Program-made: the position numbers and the translations under genes
Notes under the pieces: generated by a model
What the model was told of the DNA's origin: nothing
What the model saw: the letters and a program-made list of their open reading frames with translations, nothing else
The model's database searches: none
Shown: piece after piece, positions 7,092-12,623 of the stretch
How positions within the stretch are numbered: the first letter of the stretch is position 1
Layout: each line of letters opens with the position of its first letter
Origin: Ornithinimicrobium sp.
GTDB taxonomy: Bacteria > Actinomycetota > Actinomycetes > Actinomycetales > Dermatophilaceae
Assembly: GCA_030145965.1 (NCBI GenBank)
Contig: JASKZT010000367.1
Location: forward strand, 1 to 12,623
Direction of reading: 5' to 3'
Length of the DNA stretch: 12,623 nucleotides

Positions 7092-8281
7092 GCGTCGGAC
7101 GACCACGGCGTGGCCGTCCGGTGGCGACCACGGGCGACCTGCCGGCGCGGACCGGGGGCGACGCCTGTCCGGGGACGCTGCGCCCGCACGCGGCGCTCGA
7201 CGGTGCCCTGATCCGGCTGCGCCTGCCCGGGGGCGCGCTGGCTCCGGTCGTCCTCGAGCGGCTCATGGGGCTGGCCCGCCGGCACGGCTCGCCGCTGCTC
7301 CAGCTGACCTCCCGGGGCAACCTGCAGCTGCGCGGCCTCCCCGACCCGCTGCCCCCTGCGCTCGAGACAGGGGTCGAGGCCCTGGGCCTGCTGCCCTCCC
7401 GCAGCCACGAGCGGGCCCGCAACGTGCTGGCCGTGCCCGGCCCCGCGGCCCAGGCGCTGGCCCAGGACCTGGACGCGGCCGTGCGGGCCGAGCCCGACCT
7501 CGCCGGGCTGCCCGGGCGCTTCCTCAGCGTCGTCTCCGACGGGTCGGGCCAGCTGCTCGGGGAGCGGTGGGACCTGGCGCTCCAGGTCGTCGGCCCGCGG
7601 GACGACGCGGCCCTCACCGTGCACGAGGGGGTGCGGGTGCTCGTCGCCCCCGGCCACGCGGTCCCGGGCGTCCTGCCGCCGGACCGGGCCGTCGCCGCGG
7701 CGGTCGACCTCATGCTGACCTTCCTGCGCCGGCGCCCCGACGAGCGCACCTGGAACGTCCGCGACCTGGCCGACCCCGCCCTCCTGCGCCCGGACCTGGT
7801 CCCGGCCGGGCTGCGACCTCCCGCACCCCTGGCCCCCGGGGACAGACCGGCGCCCGGCCATCTCGTCGTCGGCGTCCCGCTGGGCCTGCTGCGCCCCGAG
7901 CACACCGCCGCCCTCCTGCGGGCCGCGGCCGTCGGCGGCCGGGTCGTGCTCACCCCGTGGCGGTCGCTGGTGCTGGACCTCGGCCGGGACCGGCCGGCCG
8001 AGGCGCTGCGCGCCGCGGGCCGGAGCCTGGCCGAGACCGGTCTCGTGGTCGCCCGAGGCACGCCCTGGCACCGGCTGACCGCCTGCGTCGGCGCCCCGCA
8101 CTGCCGCCGCACGACCTCCCCCACCCTCGCGCTGACCGCCGGGGCGGCCGCCCGGCTGGGCGAGGACGGCCCGCAGGTGCACGTCGTGGGCTGCGCGAGG
8201 GCCTGCGGCCGCCCCGCCGGCGACCACGTGCTCGTCCTCGACCCGACCCACCCCGACCAGATCGTCCAGGAGGCGCGTTGA
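7088..8281 (+). CDS. cobG: Precorrin-3B synthase, CobG
   Basis: Iron-sulfur monooxygenase that uses O2 to hydroxylate C20 of precorrin-3A and form the gamma-lactone, the step that commits to aerobic ring contraction. 397 aa, related to sulfite/nitrite reductases. An N-terminal ferredoxin-like half domain contains LLQLTSRGNLQLRGL (about 74-88), and a second follows from about residue 256. The [4Fe-4S] ligands are visible as CVGAPHC (Cys333, Cys339) and CARAC (Cys369, Cys373), the C-x5-C ... C-x3-C pattern of the sulfite reductase family. GTG start with AGGAGG (7075-7080) 7 nt upstream. Its presence is the clearest sign that the locus encodes the oxygen-dependent pathway. An electron donor is needed, and the ferredoxin two genes upstream is a natural suspect. 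Confidence 0.93.
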   Translation: MSVGRPRRGRPVATTGDLPARTGGDACPGTLRPHAALDGALIRLRLPGGALAPVVLERLMGLARRHGSPLLQLTSRGNLQLRGLPDPLPPALETGVEALGLLPSRSHERARNVLAVPGPAAQALAQDLDAAVRAEPDLAGLPGRFLSVVSDGSGQLLGERWDLALQVVGPRDDAALTVHEGVRVLVAPGHAVPGVLPPDRAVAAAVDLMLTFLRRRPDERTWNVRDLADPALLRPDLVPAGLRPPAPLAPGDRPAPGHLVVGVPLGLLRPEHTAALLRAAAVGGRVVLTPWRSLVLDLGRDRPAEALRAAGRSLAETGLVVARGTPWHRLTACVGAPHCRRTTSPTLALTAGAAARLGEDGPQVHVVGCARACGRPAGDHVLVLDPTHPDQIVQEAR

Positions 8282-9000
8282 GCGCGACCAACCCCACCGG
8301 CAGCCGTCCCGACCAGGTCGGGGACGCCACCCCGACGGCTCCCCCCACCCGGCGCTACGACTACCTCACCGACGGGCAGGAGATCTACCGCCGCTCCTTC
8401 GGCACCGTGCGCGAGGAGCTGGCCGGCCGGCTCGGCGCGCTCGCGCCCGGGCTGGCCACCGTCGTGACCCGCGTCGTGCACGCCGCGGGGGACACCGGCG
8501 TGGTCGACGACGTCGCGGCCCACCCCGACGTCGTCGCCGCGGCCCGGGCGGCGCTGCGCGCGGGGGCCTGCGTGCTGACCGACTCCCACATGCTCGCCAG
8601 CGGGGTGACGGCCCGCCGGCTGCCGGCGGCGAACCGGGTGGTCTGCACCCTGCGCGACCCCCGCGTCCCGGACCTCGCGCAGCGGTGGGGCACGACCCGC
8701 GCCGCCGCGGCGGTCTCGCTCTGGGAGCCGTGGTTGGAGGGGTCCGTGGTCGCCGTCGGCAACGCACCGACGGCGCTCTTCCACCTGCTCGAGATGCTGC
8801 ACGACGGTGCCCCGCGGCCCGCGGCCGTCATCGGGATGCCGGTCGGCTTCATCGGCTCCGCCGAGTCCAAGCTCGCCCTGGCGCACCACGACCTGCCCGG
8901 CGGCCCGGTGCCCTGGCTGACGCTGCACGGGAGGCGCGGCGGCTCGGCGGTCGCCGCCGCCGCCGTCAACGCGCTGGCCACCCCCGAGGAGCTGGCATGA
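8278..9000 (+). CDS. cobH: Precorrin-8X methylmutase, CobH
   Basis: Catalyses the 1,5-shift of the C11 methyl group to C12, converting precorrin-8X to hydrogenobyrinic acid. 240 aa from a TTG start at 8278, which overlaps the cobG stop (TTGA) and has AGGAGG at 8268-8273, only 4 nt away. No ATG or GTG lies in frame before the conserved YDYLTDGQEIYRRSF, so TTG is the best start. The catalytic histidine is His68 in RVVHAAGD. Other family blocks are VLTDSHMLASGV, VGNAPTALFHLLEML and AVIGMPVGFIGSAESK. The first 25 or so residues (Thr/Pro-rich) precede the fold and are poorly conserved. It overlaps cobIJ by 4 bp. Confidence 0.95.
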   Translation: MSATNPTGSRPDQVGDATPTAPPTRRYDYLTDGQEIYRRSFGTVREELAGRLGALAPGLATVVTRVVHAAGDTGVVDDVAAHPDVVAAARAALRAGACVLTDSHMLASGVTARRLPAANRVVCTLRDPRVPDLAQRWGTTRAAAAVSLWEPWLEGSVVAVGNAPTALFHLLEMLHDGAPRPAAVIGMPVGFIGSAESKLALAHHDLPGGPVPWLTLHGRRGGSAVAAAAVNALATPEELA

Positions 9001-10562
9001 GCGTGGGCGCGGGCGGCGCGGGCGCCGAGGGTGGCCACCTCTACGGCGTCGGGGTCGGCCCCGGCTCCCCCGACCTGCTGACGCTGCGGGCGGCCCGGCT
9101 CGTGGCCACCGCCGACGTGGTCGCCTACCACTCCGGGCGGCGCGGGTCCTCCCAGGCGCGCCAGGTCGTCGACGCGGCCGGGCTGCTGCGCCCGGACGTC
9201 GTCGAGGAGGAGCTCGTCTACCCCGTCACGACCGGCACGAGCGACCACGAGACCGGCTACTACGGCGCCCTGGCAGAGTTCTACGACGCCTGCGCGCGGC
9301 GGCTGGGCGCGCACCTGGAGGCCGGTCGCAGCGTCGTCGTCCTGGCCCTGGGCGACCCGCTCTTCTACGGGTCGTTCATGTACGTCCACGACGCCCTGCG
9401 CGACCGGCACCCGGTGACGGTCGTCCCCGGCGTCACCGCCGTGTCGGCGGTGACGGCGGCGGCCGGCACCAACCTGTGCCTGCACGAGGACACCCTCACC
9501 GTGCTGGCGGGCACCCTGCCCACCGCCGAGCTGGCCCGCCGGCTCGCCGACACCGACGCGGCGGTCGTCCTGAAGCTGGGGCGGACCTTCCCCGCCGTCC
9601 GGGAGGCGCTGCGCCAGGCGGGCGTGCTGGACCGGGCCGTCTACGTCGAGCACGCCTCGACCGGGCGGGAGCGGGTGCTGCCGGTCGCCGACGTCGACCC
9701 GGCGAGCGTCCCCTACCTGTCGATGGTCGTCGTGCCCGGCCAGGACCGGCGCGCCGACGCGGCCGGCCGCGCGCTGGCCGTCGCACCTCCCGCTCCGGCG
9801 CTCGGTGCGGGCCCGGCGCCGGGGACCGTGCACGTCGTCGGGCTGGGGCCGGGCGGCCCGGCCTGGACGACCCCGGAGACGACCGCGCTCCTCGGGCGCG
9901 TGGCGCACGTCGTGGGCTACGCGCCCTACCTCGCGCGGGTGCCGCAGCGACCGGGCCTGACCCGCCATGCCAGCGGCAACACCGTGGAGCTGGACCGGGC
10001 CAGGCTCGCGCTCGACCTGGCACGCGGCGGCGAGGACGTCGCCGTCGTCAGCGGCGGCGACCCCGGCGTGTTCGGGATGGCCGCGGCCGTCCTCGAGGCC
10101 GCCGCCCAGGACCGGGCGGCGCCCGTGCCGGTCCGGGTGCACCCCGGCGTCACCGCGGCGCACGCCGCGTCGGCCCGGGTCGGGGCGGTGCTCGGCGGCG
10201 ACCACGCGCTCGTCAACCTCTCCGACAACCTCAAGCCGCTGGAGGTGCTGCTCGACCGGGTGGTCGCCATGGTGGAGCGGGACGTCGTCGTGGCCTGCTA
10301 CAACCCCCGCTCGCGCACCCGCCCCGACACGCTGGCCACGGTCCGCGACCGGCTGGTCGGTCGCGTCGGGCCGGGTCGGACCGTCGTCGTGGCCCGGCAC
10401 GTCGGCCGCGACGCGGAGTCGGTGGAGGTCACCACGCTCGGCGCGCTCGACGTGGCGTCGGTCGACATGGGGTGCCTGGTCGTCGTGGGGGCCTCGACGA
10501 CGCGGGTCACGCCGGACGGGCAGGTGTGGACCCCGCGGGGCGTGGGGCGACCGGGGGGGTGA
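8997..10562 (+). CDS. cobIJ: CobIJ fusion: precorrin-2 C20- and precorrin-3B C17-methyltransferase
   Basis: 521-aa bifunctional SAM-dependent enzyme. The N-terminal half (about 14-262) is CobI: LYGVGVGPGSPDLLTLRAAR, ALGDPLFYGSFMYV (GDP at 119-121) and VVPGVTAVSAVTAAAG. It makes precorrin-3A. The C-terminal half (about 276-515) is CobJ: VHVVGLGPGGPAW, VGYAPYLARVP, SGNTVELDRARLALDLARGG, VVSGGDPGVFGM (GDP at 354-356) and LSDNLKP (408-414). It methylates C17 with ring contraction. An Ala/Pro-rich linker (about 263-275) joins them. Fused CobI-CobJ is common in actinobacteria. The two halves act before and after the CobG step encoded in the same operon. ATG start with GAGGAG (8986-8991) 5 nt upstream; it overlaps cobH as ATGA. 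Its stop is 6 bp from the convergent cobM stop. Confidence 0.96.
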   Translation: MSVGAGGAGAEGGHLYGVGVGPGSPDLLTLRAARLVATADVVAYHSGRRGSSQARQVVDAAGLLRPDVVEEELVYPVTTGTSDHETGYYGALAEFYDACARRLGAHLEAGRSVVVLALGDPLFYGSFMYVHDALRDRHPVTVVPGVTAVSAVTAAAGTNLCLHEDTLTVLAGTLPTAELARRLADTDAAVVLKLGRTFPAVREALRQAGVLDRAVYVEHASTGRERVLPVADVDPASVPYLSMVVVPGQDRRADAAGRALAVAPPAPALGAGPAPGTVHVVGLGPGGPAWTTPETTALLGRVAHVVGYAPYLARVPQRPGLTRHASGNTVELDRARLALDLARGGEDVAVVSGGDPGVFGMAAAVLEAAAQDRAAPVPVRVHPGVTAAHAASARVGAVLGGDHALVNLSDNLKPLEVLLDRVVAMVERDVVVACYNPRSRTRPDTLATVRDRLVGRVGPGRTVVVARHVGRDAESVEVTTLGALDVASVDMGCLVVVGASTTRVTPDGQVWTPRGVGRPGG

Positions 10563-10568
10563 GCCGCG

Positions 10569-11327
10569 TCAGGCCCGGTCGGGGCGGCCGCCCGCGCGGT
10601 CGCAGGAGTAGAGGTGGGACTCGACGAAGTCCGACACCGCCAGGGCCGGGCCCACGAGGATCACGGCGGCCTGCCGCAGCCCCGCGGCCTCCACCTGGTC
10701 GGCGATGTCGGCCAGGGTGCCGCGCAGCACGAGCTCACCGGGCTGGCTGACCTGCGACCCCACGACGACGGGGCACCCCGGGCCGTAGTGGGGCACGAGC
10801 TCGGCCGCCAGCCGGCGGGTGTGCCGGATCGAGAGGTGCAGCACCAGCGTGGCCCCCGTCGCCGCGAAGGCGGACAGCTCCTCGGTCGCGGGCATGCGGG
10901 TGGAGTCCTGGTGCGTGCGCGTGAGCACGACCGACTGCGTGACCTCGGGCACGGTGAGCTCGCGGCCGACCAGCGCGGCGGCCGCGGCATAGGCCGGGAC
11001 GCCCGGCGTCACGTCCCAGGGCACGCCGGCGGCGTCCAGGCGGCGGGTCTGCTCGGCGACGGCGGAGTAGACCGACGGGTCGCCCGAGCAGAGCCGGGCG
11101 ACGTCGTGGCCCTGCGCGCTGGCCTCGACGAGGTGGGCGGTGATCTCCTCGAGCGTGAGGTGCTGGGTGTCGACGAGGCGCGCGTCCGGCGGGCAGTGGG
11201 CCAGCACCTCGGCGTCGAGGTAGGTGCCGGCGTAGAGGCAGACCTGGCTCTCGCCGAGGAGCCGGACGGCCCGCAGCGTGAGCAGGTCGCCCGCCCCGGG
11301 TCCGGCGCCGATGAAGTGGACCGTCAT
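10569..11327 (-). CDS. cobM: Precorrin-4 C11-methyltransferase, CobM
   Basis: SAM-dependent methylation of C11 of precorrin-4 to precorrin-5. 252 aa, normal for CobM/CbiF. Tetrapyrrole methylase motifs are VHFIGAGPGAGDLLTLRA (3-20), LCSGDPSVYSAV (79-90, GDP at 82-84), TPGVPAYAAAAALVGREL (108-124), and the CobM/CbiF-specific EVTQSVVLTRTHQDSTRMP (128-146), which separates it from CobI/J. ATG start at 11327 preceded by AAGGAA (11336-11341) 8 nt away. The ATG overlaps the cobL stop (ATGA), so the two genes are probably co-transcribed and coupled. It runs convergent to the main operon. Confidence 0.96.
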   Translation of the reverse strand: MTVHFIGAGPGAGDLLTLRAVRLLGESQVCLYAGTYLDAEVLAHCPPDARLVDTQHLTLEEITAHLVEASAQGHDVARLCSGDPSVYSAVAEQTRRLDAAGVPWDVTPGVPAYAAAAALVGRELTVPEVTQSVVLTRTHQDSTRMPATEELSAFAATGATLVLHLSIRHTRRLAAELVPHYGPGCPVVVGSQVSQPGELVLRGTLADIADQVEAAGLRQAAVILVGPALAVSDFVESHLYSCDRAGGRPDRA

Positions 11328-12613
11328 GCGCGAGGTTCCTTCCGGGTGCACGAGAGCTGGACGACCGCCCGGGCGGGGGTCCAGGACAGGTAGCGGCCGA
11401 GGGTGGTCGCGTGCTCGACGGAGACCCGGGTCAGCTCGCCGCCCAGCCGCTGCCGGGCCCGGACCAGCACGGCCTCGCCCTCGAGGGTGACCGCGTCGGC
11501 GACGAGCCGGCCACCGACCGGCAGCGCCCGCCAGGCGAGGTCGAGCAGCTCCTCGCTGGCTCCCCCGCCGACGAAGACCGCGTCCGGGCGCGGCAGGTGC
11601 GTCTCGCCCGCGGCGGCCCGGCGGAGCAGGTCGGCGGTGTCGCCGTGGCGCACCGTGAGGCGCGGCCCCACCCCGTGGTGCCGGGCGTTGGCGCCGATCC
11701 GCGCGGAGCGGTCGGCGTCCCGCTCGACCGAGGTGCACGTGGCCCGCGGGGCCGCCAGGCACCACTCGACCCCGACCGCGCCGGAGCCGGCGCCCAGGTC
11801 CCACAGGTGCGCACCGGGCGTGGGCCGCAGCCTGGCCAGGACACCGGCCCGCACGTCCCGCTTGGTGATCTGGCCGTCGTGCGCGAAGCAGTCCTCCGGG
11901 CGGCCGGGGACCGTGCCCCACGACGCCGCCAGCGCCGCGGCGTCGGCACCGGGGGCACCGGGAGGACCGAGCCGCTCGGCAGGTGGCACCTCGACGGCGC
12001 AGACGACGAGGTCGGGCGTGCGCGCCTCCTCGTCCGTGGCGTCCGCCCACTCCGCGGCCACGGCCGCGCGCGAGCCCTCCGCGACGCCGCCGAGGTGCCA
12101 CAGCGCGGTGAGCCTGGCCTGCCCCAGGCCACGCCGGGTCAGCAGGAGGCCCAGGCGTGCCGGGTCCCGGCCGTCGGAGCAGAGGACCACGACCCGGGCG
12201 CCCGGGGTGAGCAGCGGCAGCACCGCCTCGAGGTCACGACCGACGGTGGTGACGACGTCCGTCGTCTCGGCGGCCCACCCGAGGCGGGCCCGGGCGAGGG
12301 TGTCGCTGGAGACCGCCGGGTGCACCCGGACCGCCTCGGGGCCGAGCAGGTCGAGCAGCGTCGTGCCCACGCCGGAGCGCAGCGGGTCGCCGCTGGCCAG
12401 GACCACCACGCGACCACGCAGGTCGGCGAGCAGGGCGGGCAGGGCCTGGCGCAGCGGGGTGGGCCACGTGCGGCGCTCCTGCCCCTCCACGGCGGGCACG
12501 AGGGCCAGGTGGCGGGCTCCCCCGAGCAGCACGTCGGCGCCGCGCAGCAGCTCCCGCTCAGGCTCTCCCAGCGCCGTCCAGCCGGCGTCGCCCAGTCCCA
12601 CGACCTCGATCAC
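11324..12613 (-). CDS. cobL: CobL, precorrin-6Y C5,15-methyltransferase (decarboxylating)
   Basis: Bifunctional enzyme that methylates C5 and C15 and decarboxylates the C12 acetate to give precorrin-8X. 429 aa. The N-terminal CbiE-type tetrapyrrole methylase (1 to about 210) has VVGLGDAGW (4-12) and ASGDPLRSGVG (73-83). The C-terminal CbiT-type Rossmann methyltransferase (about 240-420) has FAHDGQITKRDVRAGVL (243-259) and the SAM loop HLWDLGAGSGAVGVEW (269-284). The start taken is the GTG at 12611-12613. Only 10 bases remain upstream, holding a weak GGGGA and no in-frame stop, so a start beyond the right edge cannot be excluded, although VIEVVGLG is the usual beginning of the fold. cobM follows with a 4-bp overlap. 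The promoter and any riboswitch for this pair would lie outside the window. Confidence 0.94.
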   Translation of the reverse strand: MIEVVGLGDAGWTALGEPERELLRGADVLLGGARHLALVPAVEGQERRTWPTPLRQALPALLADLRGRVVVLASGDPLRSGVGTTLLDLLGPEAVRVHPAVSSDTLARARLGWAAETTDVVTTVGRDLEAVLPLLTPGARVVVLCSDGRDPARLGLLLTRRGLGQARLTALWHLGGVAEGSRAAVAAEWADATDEEARTPDLVVCAVEVPPAERLGPPGAPGADAAALAASWGTVPGRPEDCFAHDGQITKRDVRAGVLARLRPTPGAHLWDLGAGSGAVGVEWCLAAPRATCTSVERDADRSARIGANARHHGVGPRLTVRHGDTADLLRRAAAGETHLPRPDAVFVGGGASEELLDLAWRALPVGGRLVADAVTLEGEAVLVRARQRLGGELTRVSVEHATTLGRYLSWTPARAVVQLSCTRKEPRA

Positions 12614-12623
12614 GGTCCCCGAG

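Noticed and set aside
6748..8928. Long minus-strand open frame antisense to cobF/cobG/cobH
   Set aside because: Arg/Ser/Pro-rich shadow of conserved coding sequence with no supporting features.
8385..10400. Long minus-strand open frame antisense to cobH and cobIJ
   Set aside because: His/Gly/Val-rich shadow reading; the plus strand encodes intact methylmutase and methyltransferase domains.
10531..10593. Palindromes CCCCGCGGGG (10531-10540) and GGGCGGCCGCCC (10582-10593) as terminators of cobIJ/cobM
   Set aside because: They have no loop and no following T-run, and lie within or at the edge of coding sequence; such short GC palindromes are expected by chance here.
11324..12613. cobL as two genes, cbiE and cbiT
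   Set aside because: One uninterrupted frame covers both domains, as in the CobL fusions of aerobic producers.

Overview
The window is very GC-rich DNA (G or C at most third codon positions, many GTG starts, genes packed with overlapping stops and starts). This points to a high-GC actinobacterium, probably Micrococcales-like; I cannot name a genus. Essentially all of it is one locus for cobalamin (vitamin B12) synthesis and uptake by the oxygen-dependent (aerobic, CobG/CobN-type) route. I see no mobile elements, tRNA or rRNA genes, or CRISPR arrays.

Layout. (1) Positions 1-2200, minus strand: the N-terminal 733 codons of cobN, the large cobaltochelatase subunit, running off the left edge. 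(2) Positions 2201-2664: a divergent control region with two head-to-head cobalamin riboswitch candidates. One (minus, about 2277-2396) leads to cobN. The other (plus, about 2458-2618) leads to the large operon. Possible promoters lie back to back between them. (3) Positions 2665-10562, plus strand: an eight-gene operon comprising a lipoprotein substrate-binding protein, a FecCD/BtuC-type permease, a BtuD-type ATPase, a degenerate CbiX-like domain fused to a thioredoxin-like [2Fe-2S] ferredoxin, cobF, cobG, cobH and a cobI-cobJ fusion. All seven junctions in this operon are 4-base stop/start overlaps. (4) Positions 10569-12613, minus strand: cobL followed by cobM, also overlapping by 4 bases. 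They converge on cobIJ with only 6 bp between the stop codons.

How the genes fit together. CobI (C20), CobG (C20 hydroxylation and ring contraction), CobJ (C17), CobM (C11), CobF (C1, deacetylating), CobL (C5/C15 methylation and decarboxylation) and CobH (methyl migration to hydrogenobyrinate) cover most of the path from precorrin-2 to hydrogenobyrinate. CobN later inserts cobalt together with CobS and CobT. Precorrin-6A reductase (CobK), CobA, CobB, CobS/CobT and the nucleotide-loop genes are not here and must lie elsewhere if the pathway is complete. The transporter in the same riboswitch-controlled operon most likely imports cobalamin or another corrinoid, so uptake and synthesis would be shut down together when B12 is plentiful.

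The least understood gene is 5524-6231, the pseudo-chelatase/ferredoxin fusion. The second point of interest is the paired divergent riboswitches.
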